A stretch of DNA of 64,000 nucleotides from Flavobacterium sp. JAS (GTDB lineage: Bacteria; Bacteroidota; Bacteroidia; Flavobacteriales; Flavobacteriaceae): positions 124,001-188,000 of the forward strand of contig NZ_JAJMOX010000002.1 in assembly GCF_020991455.1 (NCBI RefSeq). Direction: 5' to 3'. Under the pieces are notes generated by a model that was given only the letters and a program-made list of their open reading frames with translations, was not told the DNA's origin and made no database searches. Both the position numbers and the translations under genes were made by a program. Positions 18,095-26,752 of this stretch are shown here, piece by piece. Within the stretch, counting starts at the first letter, position 1. Every line of letters starts with the position of its first letter.

Positions 18095-19162
18095 ATGAGT
18101 TTAAAATTAAAAGGATTAACAGTCGCTTTAGGATTTCTGTCAATAATAGGATATTCACAATCAAAAAATACGATTGTGCCTAAAACTTATGTGGCCGCTA
18201 AAACTACAACGCCAATTGTAATTGATGGAGATCAATCTGACGTTTCCTGGAATAAAGTAGATTGGACTGATCTTTTTGAAGATATCGAAAATGATGTAAA
18301 ACCCAAATATGCAACCAAAGTAAAAATGCTCTGGGATGAAAACAATTTTTATATATTGGCAAAAATGGAAGAGCCGCATGTTTGGGCAAATTTAAAACAA
18401 CGCGATACCATTATTTTTTATAACAATGACTTTGAAGTTTTTATAGATCCCGACAGCGATACTTTTAACTATTACGAATTAGAAATAAACGCCTTGAACA
18501 CTGCTTGGGATCTATTCTTATCAAAACCGTATAGAGAAGAGGATAAAGTTGTTTTAAATGACTGGAATATTCCGGGTCTAAAATCGGCTGTAAAAATCAA
18601 CGGAACACTAAACAATCCTAATGATACTGATGAAGGCTGGGTATTAGAAATGGCGATTCCGTGGGCATCTTATAAAACATCTTATTTTGACCAAAATGTT
18701 CCCGTAGATAAATTCTGGAGGGTCAATTTTTCGAGAGTAAACTGGCAGCACGATATTAAAAATGGCAGTTACGAACGTAAAAAAGATGCGCAAGGAAAGT
18801 TTTTGCCGGAGTACAATTGGGTTTGGTCGCCAATGGGCGTAATCGATATGCATGAGCCTGAAAAATGGGGGTATGTTTATTTTTCTTCTAAAGAAGGAAA
18901 AGACAGTTTTACAATTCCACAGGATGAAAAAGTAAAATGGGAATTGTACAGTCTTTACAGAGCGCAAAAAGGATATTATCAGAAAAATAAAAAATGGGCA
19001 AAATCTATAACAGATCTTACCAAGAAACCAATTAATGTTGAGGGTAAAATTTTAAATCCAATAGTAGAAAACCACTCGTCAGGATATAATATTTCAGTAA
19101 AAAGTCCTTTTTCTAATCAAACCTTTATTATAAGGCAAGACGGTAAAATAATATCAAAATAA
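18095..19162 (+). CDS. Secreted CBM9-like (DOMON-type) carbohydrate-binding protein
   Basis: 355 residues with a signal peptide ending SIIGYSQ. Residues about 30-260 form a CBM9-like beta-sandwich: TTPIVIDGDQSDVSWNKVDW, WDENNFYILAKMEEPHVWA, DFEVFIDPDSDTFNYYELEIN, and EMAIPWASY with NFSRVNWQH. Such proteins accompany glycosidase clusters in Bacteroidota and are presumed to bind sugars; no catalytic residues are known. The C-terminal approximately 90 residues are unassigned. It is translationally close to GH130 (5 bp) and the GHL10 gene (6 bp), so the three are one transcript. The ligand is unknown; N-glycan fragments are inferred from context. Confidence 0.83.
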   Translation: MSLKLKGLTVALGFLSIIGYSQSKNTIVPKTYVAAKTTTPIVIDGDQSDVSWNKVDWTDLFEDIENDVKPKYATKVKMLWDENNFYILAKMEEPHVWANLKQRDTIIFYNNDFEVFIDPDSDTFNYYELEINALNTAWDLFLSKPYREEDKVVLNDWNIPGLKSAVKINGTLNNPNDTDEGWVLEMAIPWASYKTSYFDQNVPVDKFWRVNFSRVNWQHDIKNGSYERKKDAQGKFLPEYNWVWSPMGVIDMHEPEKWGYVYFSSKEGKDSFTIPQDEKVKWELYSLYRAQKGYYQKNKKWAKSITDLTKKPINVEGKILNPIVENHSSGYNISVKSPFSNQTFIIRQDGKIISK

Positions 19163-19168
19163 ACCACT

Positions 19169-20248
19169 ATGAAACTACCAAAACTATTACTTTTTTTACT
19201 TGCATTTAGTATTTTTTCATGTAGTAAAAAAGAAGGACAAACCACTTTTAAATTTGGAGTATGGACAACGGCCGATGCTAAAAAGTCGGATGCAGATTAT
19301 ACAAAAGAATTCAAAAAATATAAAGACGGAGGAATCGATGAGGTATTAATAAATACGGGAACAGATCCAAAACTTTTAAAAAGACTAGTTCCTTTAGCCA
19401 CAAAAGAAGGTTTAAAAGTGCATGCCTGGATTATGGCCATGAACAGACCCGGAGATTCAATTGCTTTACAGCATCCGGATTGGTATCAGGTGAGTAAAGA
19501 GGGAAAATCTTGCTTTGATAATCGACCTTATGTAGATTATTATCAGTGGTTATGTCCCACAAGAAAAGAGTCTAGAAATCACGTTTTAGGTTTGGTTGAA
19601 GAATTGGCAAAAGTAGAGGGAATCGAAAGTGTTCATTTAGATTATATTCGTTTCCCGGACATTTTTTTACCAATAAGTTTATTGCCAAAATACAATTTAG
19701 TTCAGGACGTAGAATTGCCTCAATTCGACTTTTGTTATTGTGACGAATGTGTTAAAGCGTTCGAGAAAATCCATCATAAAAATCCAAAAACAAGCCACAA
19801 TACTTCTATCGATATGGAGTGGAAAAACTTCAGACTAAATGCGATACAAGCCGTAGTTAATGATGCTTATAAAATTGCGCACAAACACAATAAACAACTT
19901 ACAGCAGCAGTATTTCCTTATCCTGAAATGGCAGATCACATGGTGCGCCAGCGTTGGGATAAATGGAATATTGATGAGGTATATCCAATGATTTATCACA
20001 GTTTTTATGATGAAGAAATTGACTGGGTTGGTTACGCTACAAAACAAGGTGTTGCTGATTTAGAAGGAAAACAAACTAAAATAAATACCGGTATTTATGT
20101 TCCGGGATTAAAATCAGATAAAGAATTAAAAGAAGCTATTTTATTGGCAAAAGAAAATGGAGCTGTTGGAGTTTCTTTTTTTGATGGAAATGCGTTGTCT
20201 GAAAGTAATTTAAAAACAATTAGAGAAACAAAAGCCAGTTTAAAGTAG
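19169..20248 (+). CDS. Lipoprotein with glycosyl-hydrolase-like family 10 (GHL10) domain
   Basis: 359 residues. The lipobox is FSIFSCSKKEG, with the lipidated Cys near residue 18. The rest is a TIM-barrel resembling GHL10/Pfam DUF187 (YngK-like): GIDEVLINTG, LKVHAWIMAMN, VHLDYIRFPD (the conserved DYIRFP motif), TAAVFPYPEM and DEVYPMIYHS. The Asp of DYIRFP and Asp/Glu residues at other strand ends are candidate catalytic residues. The activity is not known for close relatives that I recognise. Its position in a GH130-CBM9-GH20-GH29-GH92 run suggests an endo- or exo-glycosidase on N-glycans or a related glycoprotein glycan. It is predicted at the outer membrane. This is the most obvious unassigned enzyme of the block. 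Confidence 0.75.
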   Translation: MKLPKLLLFLLAFSIFSCSKKEGQTTFKFGVWTTADAKKSDADYTKEFKKYKDGGIDEVLINTGTDPKLLKRLVPLATKEGLKVHAWIMAMNRPGDSIALQHPDWYQVSKEGKSCFDNRPYVDYYQWLCPTRKESRNHVLGLVEELAKVEGIESVHLDYIRFPDIFLPISLLPKYNLVQDVELPQFDFCYCDECVKAFEKIHHKNPKTSHNTSIDMEWKNFRLNAIQAVVNDAYKIAHKHNKQLTAAVFPYPEMADHMVRQRWDKWNIDEVYPMIYHSFYDEEIDWVGYATKQGVADLEGKQTKINTGIYVPGLKSDKELKEAILLAKENGAVGVSFFDGNALSESNLKTIRETKASLK

Positions 20249-20388
20249 AGCAAATATCTCTTATAAGATTCAACTATCCAGGAGTGGTTATTACAAATAT
20301 TAATCTGGATTGAGAAAGAAAAGTAACTTTAAATACTTCGAATATAAACCATAATACTATTATGGTTTTGTTTGTTTTTGGTAAGTTA

Positions 20389-20434
20389 TACCAATCAATA
20401 GTTGAAACGTGCCGTTAGACACTAAATATTGGTA
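20389..20434. repeat. REP-like palindromic element, copy 1
   Basis: A 46-bp element bounded by TACCAAT ... ATTGGTA with an internal GTGCCGTTAGACAC palindrome. The same element recurs (reverse orientation) at 33731-33777 and 47563-47614, and in decayed form at 47271-47312 and 47421-47461. It lies in the 243-bp gap before the GH20 gene, where no other signal is clear. Confidence 0.75.
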
Positions 20435-20491
20435 GAAAACCAAAGCGATCATTAGCAATTTAAAATTTTATCATTTTTAAAATAATAAAGC

Positions 20492-22813
20492 ATGAGAATA
20501 CTAAAACCAATTGTTATCGTACTTTTTTTGACTGTTTTAAGTAATGTTTACAGCCAAAAAGGATATACAGAAAAGGATATTCAAATAATTCCCAAACCAA
20601 AGCAATTAGTTATTAAACCAGGAAAATTTCAGTTTTCTGCAGCGACCGTATTTGTTGTAAATGGTGATTCCCAAAAAGAAATTGCTACAGTTTTAATACA
20701 CAAATTTGAAACCGCAGCTGGATTTCGCCCTGAAATTTCAAGTAAGATTCCGAAAAAGAATTATATCCAATTTAAAGCCGATCCAACTTTAAATAAAGAA
20801 GCTTATATAGTAGATGTAAATGAAAAAAACATCACAATTATGGCAAAAGGAAATGCAGGTTTTATTTACGCCTTAGAAAGCATCCGACAATTACTTCCTG
20901 AAGCTATTGAAAGTAAAAGTATGATAACATCTGCAAAATGGGAGATTCCCAATGTTACCATTACTGATGAACCTCGTTTTCAATGGAGAGGATTAATGTT
21001 GGATTTATCGCGTCATTTTTTTGATAAAAACTACGTAATCGAAACCATCGATCGTTTGGCAATGCTTAAAATGAATGTTTTGCATTTGCATTTGGTTGAT
21101 GATCAGGGTTGGAGGATAGTGATAAAAAAACACCCAAAACTTACCGAAGTTGGAGCCTGGAGAGTAGATCAGGAAAATGCGGCCTGGAATGCAAGACTTG
21201 TTACAAATCCAGATGAAAAAGGAACTTACGGAGGTTTTTTAACTCAGGAAGAATTAAAAGAAATAGTAAAATATGCAGCAGCAAAAAACATAGAAATTAT
21301 TCCCGAAATCGAAATGCCGGCGCACGTAAGTTCTGCCATTGCAGCTTATCCTGAACTGGCTTGTTTTAATCAGAGAATTGGAGTTCCGTCAGGCGGATTA
21401 TGGCCAATTACAGATATTTATTGTGCCGGAAAAGAAACTACTTTTGAGTTTTTGCAGAATGTAATAGATGAAGTCATCACTATTTTTCCTTCAAAATACA
21501 TTCATATTGGTGGCGATGAAGCAACCAAAACCAATTGGGAAAAATGCCCTAATTGCCAAAAAAGAATGAAAGATGAAGGACTGAAAGATGCACATGAATT
21601 ACAGAGTTATTTTGTGAAAAGAATGGAGAAATACATCAACTCCAAAGGCAAGAAAATAATTGGCTGGGACGAAATACTCGAAGGCGGTTTAGCTCCCGAT
21701 GCCACTGTCATGAGCTGGAGAGGAACAAAAGGCGGAACTGAGGCAGCAAAGCAAGGTCATGACGTAATCATGTCGCCGGAATCTCCTTGTTATTTTAATT
21801 TTTATCAAGGGCCGCAAAACGAAGAACCATTGGCTTTTGATGCTTATAATCCATTAAATAAAGTTTACGAATTTGATCCTGTTGTAGATACAATGACGCC
21901 AGAGGAAGCCAAGCATGTTTTAGGCGGACAAGCAAATTTATGGGCAGAACATATTGCAAATCCAAAAGCATCAGAGTATATGATTTTTCCAAGATTAGCG
22001 GCTTTATCTGAAGTTTTATGGAGTTCAAAAGAAAATCGCAATTGGAATAATTTTACCACCAGATTACCTTCTTTATTGAAACGTTACGATTATTTAGGCA
22101 TCAATTATGCCAAAAGCGCTTATTTGGTTATGGCTTCTGCTGTGGCCGATTTAGACAAAAAAGTGATTAATGTGACTCTTAAAAATGAATTTCAAAATCC
22201 TGATATTCGTTATGTTTTAGGAGATAAAAACATAGATCATCAAGCAATAAAATATGTAAATCCTATTCCGTTTAAGGAGACAACAATTCTAAAAGCTTCT
22301 TTGTTTCAAAATGATAAACCTGTTGGAAAAACATTTACAGATACAATTGTATTTCATAAAGCAGTTGGACATAAGGTGAGTTATTTAACGCCATATAGCG
22401 AGAGTTATAAAGGGGATGGTCCTTTTGGAATGGTAAATACAATTAGAGGTTCTAAAAATTTTCATGATGGTCAATGGCAGGCATGGCTGGTCAATGATAT
22501 GGAAATTGTTATCGATCTTGAAAAAGAACAAAGTATAGAAAAAATAACCATTGGAACTTTAGAAAGTCAGGGGGCAGGGATTTATTTTCCAACACAACTA
22601 AAAGTTTTAGTATCTAAGGATAGTATTAATTATAAAGAAGTTGGAAAAATTATGCGTCCATTTGCTGGTAATGTAAATTCTGAGTTGAAAGAATTTAAAA
22701 TCAATTTCGAAAAACGAGATGCAAGATTTATAAAAGTAATCGCAACTAATTTAAGAAAGAGCCCAAGAGGTGACAGTTCGTGGTTGTTTGTAGACGAGAT
22801 TTTAGTGAATTAA
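20492..22813 (+). CDS. GH20 beta-N-acetylhexosaminidase with C-terminal discoidin-like domain
   Basis: 773 residues with a signal peptide ending LSNVYSQ. The GH20b N-terminal domain spans about 30-150. The catalytic TIM-barrel spans about 160-515 and carries the substrate-assisted pair D342-E343 in HIGGDEATKTNW, plus LHLHLVDDQGWR and VMSWRGTKGG. A Fn3-like segment follows, then an F5/8-type C domain (about 640-773; GPFGMVNTIRGSKNFHDGQWQAW, RFIKVIATN). It removes terminal beta-linked GlcNAc (or GalNAc) in the periplasm or at the surface, fitting the antennae of complex N-glycans. It is followed by GH29 and GH92 genes on the same strand. Confidence 0.95.
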   Translation: MRILKPIVIVLFLTVLSNVYSQKGYTEKDIQIIPKPKQLVIKPGKFQFSAATVFVVNGDSQKEIATVLIHKFETAAGFRPEISSKIPKKNYIQFKADPTLNKEAYIVDVNEKNITIMAKGNAGFIYALESIRQLLPEAIESKSMITSAKWEIPNVTITDEPRFQWRGLMLDLSRHFFDKNYVIETIDRLAMLKMNVLHLHLVDDQGWRIVIKKHPKLTEVGAWRVDQENAAWNARLVTNPDEKGTYGGFLTQEELKEIVKYAAAKNIEIIPEIEMPAHVSSAIAAYPELACFNQRIGVPSGGLWPITDIYCAGKETTFEFLQNVIDEVITIFPSKYIHIGGDEATKTNWEKCPNCQKRMKDEGLKDAHELQSYFVKRMEKYINSKGKKIIGWDEILEGGLAPDATVMSWRGTKGGTEAAKQGHDVIMSPESPCYFNFYQGPQNEEPLAFDAYNPLNKVYEFDPVVDTMTPEEAKHVLGGQANLWAEHIANPKASEYMIFPRLAALSEVLWSSKENRNWNNFTTRLPSLLKRYDYLGINYAKSAYLVMASAVADLDKKVINVTLKNEFQNPDIRYVLGDKNIDHQAIKYVNPIPFKETTILKASLFQNDKPVGKTFTDTIVFHKAVGHKVSYLTPYSESYKGDGPFGMVNTIRGSKNFHDGQWQAWLVNDMEIVIDLEKEQSIEKITIGTLESQGAGIYFPTQLKVLVSKDSINYKEVGKIMRPFAGNVNSELKEFKINFEKRDARFIKVIATNLRKSPRGDSSWLFVDEILVN

Positions 22814-22825
22814 ACCAATTGAGTG

Positions 22826-22859
22826 AACTTTGTCAAAGTTCTAAATTTTGACAAAGTTT
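22826..22859. repeat. Hairpin between GH20 and GH29 genes
   Basis: AACTTTGTCAAA and TTTTGACAAAGTT are inverted around an 8-9 nt loop. There is no T-run, so it looks more like an intergenic repeat or RNA-stability hairpin than a terminator. Confidence 0.5.
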
Positions 22860-22901
22860 GGCGCATGTATATTATAACCAAAAACCAAAAAAAGAGTAAA
22901 T

Positions 22902-24386
22902 ATGAAAAGAGGAATATTTATAATCGCAATTTTATTTTCAGTTCAAATGTTTTCTCAAGCCATTTATGAAGATGAGCGCTATGTACCGGAAACAGATCCA
23001 TTAGTGCTGAAAAATTTGGAAGAATGGCAAGGTAAAAAGTTTGGTTTATTAATGCATTGGGGAACTTATAGTCAATGGGGAATTGTAGAATCCTGGTCAA
23101 TTTGTCCGGAAGATTATGGATGGTGCGAACGCAAAAAAGGAAGCAATCCGGGTAATTACAATCAATATGTAAAAGAATACGAAGGCTTGAAAAAAACGTT
23201 CAATCCAGTAAATTTTGATCCTGAAAAATGGGCAAAAGCGGCAAAAGCAGCCGGAATGAAATACATGGTTTTTACCACAAAACATCATGACGGATTTTCT
23301 ATGTTCGATTCAAAATACACAGATTATAAGGTAACAGATAAGGAATGTGCTTTTAGTACTAATCCGAAAGCCAATATTGCAAAAGAAGTTTTTAATGCTT
23401 TTAGAAAAGAAAATTTATCAGTAGGTGCTTATTTTTCTAAACCAGACTGGCATAACGAAAACTATTGGGATCCTTATTTTCCTCCTTTTGACAGAAATGT
23501 AAATTATGATCCGTCATTATATCCTGAAAAATGGCAGAAGTATGTTGATTTTACACAGAACCAAATTTTAGAATTATTGACAGATTATGGTAAAGTTGAT
23601 ATTCTATGGTTAGATGGTGGATGGGTAAAGAAAAGAGATCAACAAAATATTAATGAGAATTATAAAGAGAAGTTTGCCGAGAACGTATCTAAAAACGGGT
23701 TTATAAAACATAGAGTTGTTGACCAGGATATTAAAATGGATGAATTGGTTGTAAAAGCACGTCAAAAACAACCTGGATTAATAGTTGTCGACAGAGCAGT
23801 TCACGGGAAAAACCAAAATTATTTAACTCCTGAAAACCGTGTTCCTGAGAAAACATTGCCTTATCCTTGGGAGTCTTGTATTACTTCAGGCGGTGGATGG
23901 TCTTATACTCCTGATGCTAAATATTTGACAGGCAGAGAAGGTATTCACATGCTTATTGATGTTGTAGCCAAAGGCGGAAATCTATTATTGAATGTTGCTC
24001 CAAGTCCTGAAGGAGATTGGCAACAAGGAGCTTATGATTTATTGGCAGCTTATGGCGATTGGATGAAAGTAAATAGTACAGCGATTTATAATACAAAACC
24101 AATTGCTCCTTACAAAGAAAATAATATTTGTATGACTCAAAATAAAGCAGGAAACGTATTTTTGTTTTATTTAGCAAAACAAGGAGAAGATAAAATAGCA
24201 TCAGAGATTATTGTAAAATCTATTACTCCTAAAAAAGGAACAAAAATTACGATATTAGGTTCCAAAACACAATTGAAATGGACTAAATTTGCACAAGGAT
24301 TTAAAGTGACAATTCCGGAAAGCTTAAGAAATAATTTGCCATGTAAGGAAGCCTGGACTTTAAAGATTGAAGCCATTAAAACATAG
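22902..24386 (+). CDS. GH29 alpha-L-fucosidase (subfamily A type), first of five
   Basis: 494 residues with a signal peptide ending VQMFSQA. Family motifs: KFGLLMHWGTYSQWG, FTTKHHDGFSMFDSKYTDY, and nucleophile Asp D238 in VDILWLDGGW. WESCITSGGGWSY and the KGGNLLLNVAPSPEGDW loop follow. The C-terminal beta-sandwich ends at 494. The enzyme releases alpha-L-fucose with retention, presumably in the periplasm. The closest paralogue in the window is the gene at 28893-30341 (shared EEWQGKKFG/EKWQGYKFG and WLDGxW). Linkage (core alpha-1,6, alpha-1,2 or alpha-1,3) cannot be read. The GH92 start follows by about 10 bp. Confidence 0.94.
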   Translation: MKRGIFIIAILFSVQMFSQAIYEDERYVPETDPLVLKNLEEWQGKKFGLLMHWGTYSQWGIVESWSICPEDYGWCERKKGSNPGNYNQYVKEYEGLKKTFNPVNFDPEKWAKAAKAAGMKYMVFTTKHHDGFSMFDSKYTDYKVTDKECAFSTNPKANIAKEVFNAFRKENLSVGAYFSKPDWHNENYWDPYFPPFDRNVNYDPSLYPEKWQKYVDFTQNQILELLTDYGKVDILWLDGGWVKKRDQQNINENYKEKFAENVSKNGFIKHRVVDQDIKMDELVVKARQKQPGLIVVDRAVHGKNQNYLTPENRVPEKTLPYPWESCITSGGGWSYTPDAKYLTGREGIHMLIDVVAKGGNLLLNVAPSPEGDWQQGAYDLLAAYGDWMKVNSTAIYNTKPIAPYKENNICMTQNKAGNVFLFYLAKQGEDKIASEIIVKSITPKKGTKITILGSKTQLKWTKFAQGFKVTIPESLRNNLPCKEAWTLKIEAIKT

Positions 24387-24396
24387 GAAATTAATT

Positions 24397-26640
24397 ATGA
24401 TTTTTAATATGAGAATAACATTACAAACAGCATGTATTTTTTGCATGCTGTTTTTTAGCATAAATACTTTTGCACAACAGCCCGCAGATTTTGTAAATCC
24501 ATTTATTGGGACTTCAAATTATGGTGCTGCCTTTCCGGGGCCAATTGCACCAAGAGGGATGGCAAGTATTAGTCCGTTTAATGTAGCGGGACCTCAAAAT
24601 CGGCCTTTAGAAAAAGACAGCCAATGGTTGTCTAATCCTTATGTAAATGAAAATACATTTTTAACAGGATTTAGTCAGGTGAATTTAAGTGGTGTTGGCT
24701 GTCCTGATTTAGGCGTGATTTTACTAATGCCAACAACCGGAGAGGTCGAAACCAATCATTTAAAATATGGTTCAACTTATTCTAAAGAAGTTGCCAAAAC
24801 AGCTTATTACAGCGTAGATATTGATAAATATAAAGTTAAGGGAGAATTTACGGCTTCGAAGCGAGTAGGAGTAAGCAGATTCACTTTTCCTAAAGGAAAA
24901 TCTAATATTTTATTGAATCTTGGTTTAGGATTAACAAACGAAGAAGGCGCTATGGTAAAAGTAGTTTCTTCAACAGAAATAGAAGGAATGCGTTCTGTGG
25001 GTTCGTTTTGTTATAATAGCCCTGAAGATGCTTATCCGGTTTATTTTGTAGCAAAATTTTCTAAACCGGCAGATCATTATGGAGTTTGGAAAAAAACACC
25101 AAAATACGAAGGCGTAGAAGCACAATGGATGGGCTACAATGGTAAAACCAGAATGATGAAAAATACCATTAAAACAGTCGTTGGAGATAGCATCGGAACT
25201 TATTTTACCTACCAATTTAATAAAAAAGAAACAGTTGAGGTTAAAATTGGAGTTTCGTATGTAAGTATCGAAAATGCCCGTGAGAATTTAGAAAAAGAAA
25301 CAGGAGATAAACCATTTGACACCGTTTATAAAGAAACGTATGACGAATGGAACAAGGAGCTTTCTAAAATTTTAGTCGAAGGTGGCTCCTATCAGGATAA
25401 AGTTATTTTTTATACAGCATTGTATCATACTTTAATTCATCCTAATACTTTAAATGATATTAATGGAGAATATCCCCGAATAAAAAGAACCAAGATCGGA
25501 AAAACCGCAGACACGCGTTATACGGTATTTTCTTTGTGGGACACGTACCGAAACATGCATCCTTTAACGTCTTTGGTTTATCCTAAGCAACAATCGGATA
25601 TGATAAAAAGCATGTTGGAAATGTATGATGAAAACAGCTGGTTGCCAAAATGGGAATTGAATTCGACAGAAACATTTACAATGGTTGGAGATCCTGCAAG
25701 TATAGTTATTGTAGATGCCTGTTTAAAAGGAATTCAGGATTTTGATATTTACAAAGCCTACCATGCAATGTTAAAAGGTGCAGATCAAGTTGAGGATAAT
25801 CCATTGCGTCCAGGACTTAAAGAATATCTCGACAAAGGATATTTATCAACCAATTACCCTGGACCTGTTTCTACAACGTTAGAATATAATACTTCAGATT
25901 ATGCGATTTCACTTTTAGCCAAGGCTTTGGGTGAAAAAGAAGATTATAAGCGTTTTACCAAACGTTCCTTATCGTACCGAAAATTATATGACAAAGATTT
26001 AAAATTACTTCGACCAAGAACAGCTACCGACAATTGGTACGAACCTTTTGATCCTATAGCAGGAGCTAATTTTCAGGCAAATGTTGGGTTTATCGAAGGA
26101 AATGCGTGGCAATATGCTTTTATGGTTCCACATGATATCAGGGGATTGATAAAATTAATGGGGGGTGATAAACCTTTCTCTGATCAATTGCAAAAAGTTT
26201 TTGACATCAAACAGTTTGATATGGCAAACGAGCCGGATATTGCTTATCCTTATTTATTCAATTATATAAAAGGTGAGGAGTGGAAGAGTCAGGAAATGGT
26301 GAAGAAATTAGTGAGAGAACATTTCAAAAATGAACCAAAGGGATTACCAGGAAATGATGATACAGGAACCATGTCGGCCTGGCTGGTGTATTCTATGATG
26401 GGATTTTATCCAATATCACCTGGAGATCCAATTTATACCATTACAACACCAATGTTTGATAAAATAACGATTCAATTAGATCCAAGATATTACAAGAAAG
26501 AAAATATCGTAATTCAACGAGAAATCAATACTGACGGGAAAATCAAAGACATTCAGTTAAATGGGAAAAGCCTGAATAGTTTCTTTATGTCACATGATGA
26601 TTTTGTAAACGGAACAACGCTGAAAGTGATTCAGGAATAG
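24397..26640 (+). CDS. GH92 alpha-mannosidase
   Basis: 747 residues from the chosen start (MIFNMRITLQTA), which follows an AGGAA ribosome-binding-like sequence; an upstream ATG at 24367 would overlap the fucosidase gene and prepend a charged stretch before the signal peptide. Signal peptide ends INTFAQQ. GH92 motifs: ADFVNPFIGTSNYGAAFPGP, TGFSQVNLSGVGCPD, TVFSLWDTYRNMHPL, EGNAWQYAFMVPHD, and GNDDTGTMSAWLVYSMMGFYP with catalytic acidic residues. GH92 enzymes are Ca2+-dependent inverting exo-alpha-mannosidases that trim alpha-1,2/1,3/1,4/1,6-mannose, typically from N-glycans. It ends an operon closed by a terminator at 26685-26725. Confidence 0.94.
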   Translation: MIFNMRITLQTACIFCMLFFSINTFAQQPADFVNPFIGTSNYGAAFPGPIAPRGMASISPFNVAGPQNRPLEKDSQWLSNPYVNENTFLTGFSQVNLSGVGCPDLGVILLMPTTGEVETNHLKYGSTYSKEVAKTAYYSVDIDKYKVKGEFTASKRVGVSRFTFPKGKSNILLNLGLGLTNEEGAMVKVVSSTEIEGMRSVGSFCYNSPEDAYPVYFVAKFSKPADHYGVWKKTPKYEGVEAQWMGYNGKTRMMKNTIKTVVGDSIGTYFTYQFNKKETVEVKIGVSYVSIENARENLEKETGDKPFDTVYKETYDEWNKELSKILVEGGSYQDKVIFYTALYHTLIHPNTLNDINGEYPRIKRTKIGKTADTRYTVFSLWDTYRNMHPLTSLVYPKQQSDMIKSMLEMYDENSWLPKWELNSTETFTMVGDPASIVIVDACLKGIQDFDIYKAYHAMLKGADQVEDNPLRPGLKEYLDKGYLSTNYPGPVSTTLEYNTSDYAISLLAKALGEKEDYKRFTKRSLSYRKLYDKDLKLLRPRTATDNWYEPFDPIAGANFQANVGFIEGNAWQYAFMVPHDIRGLIKLMGGDKPFSDQLQKVFDIKQFDMANEPDIAYPYLFNYIKGEEWKSQEMVKKLVREHFKNEPKGLPGNDDTGTMSAWLVYSMMGFYPISPGDPIYTITTPMFDKITIQLDPRYYKKENIVIQREINTDGKIKDIQLNGKSLNSFFMSHDDFVNGTTLKVIQE

Positions 26641-26684
26641 GAAGAATAGAGAGAAAAGAGTAAAGATTATAGAGAAAAGACAAT

Positions 26685-26725
26685 AAAAAAAATGCCATTC
26701 GCTGCAGCGAATGGCATTTTTTTTA
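26685..26725. terminator. Strong bidirectional terminator
   Basis: A8, then ATGCCATTCGCTG with its perfect inverse CAGCGAATGGCAT (26692-26717), then T8. It separates the converging GH92 gene (+) and GH29 gene (-). Confidence 0.92.
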
Positions 26726-26752
26726 TTGTAATCTATCTGAAAAAAGACAGGA

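Noticed and set aside
22826..22859. Terminator between GH20 and GH29
   Set aside because: Stable hairpin, but no T-run on the plus strand and the next genes continue on the same strand with short spacing.
24367..24396. Earlier start for the first GH92 gene
   Set aside because: It overlaps the GH29 gene and puts a lysine-rich stretch before the signal peptide; the ATG at 24397 has an AGGAA sequence upstream.
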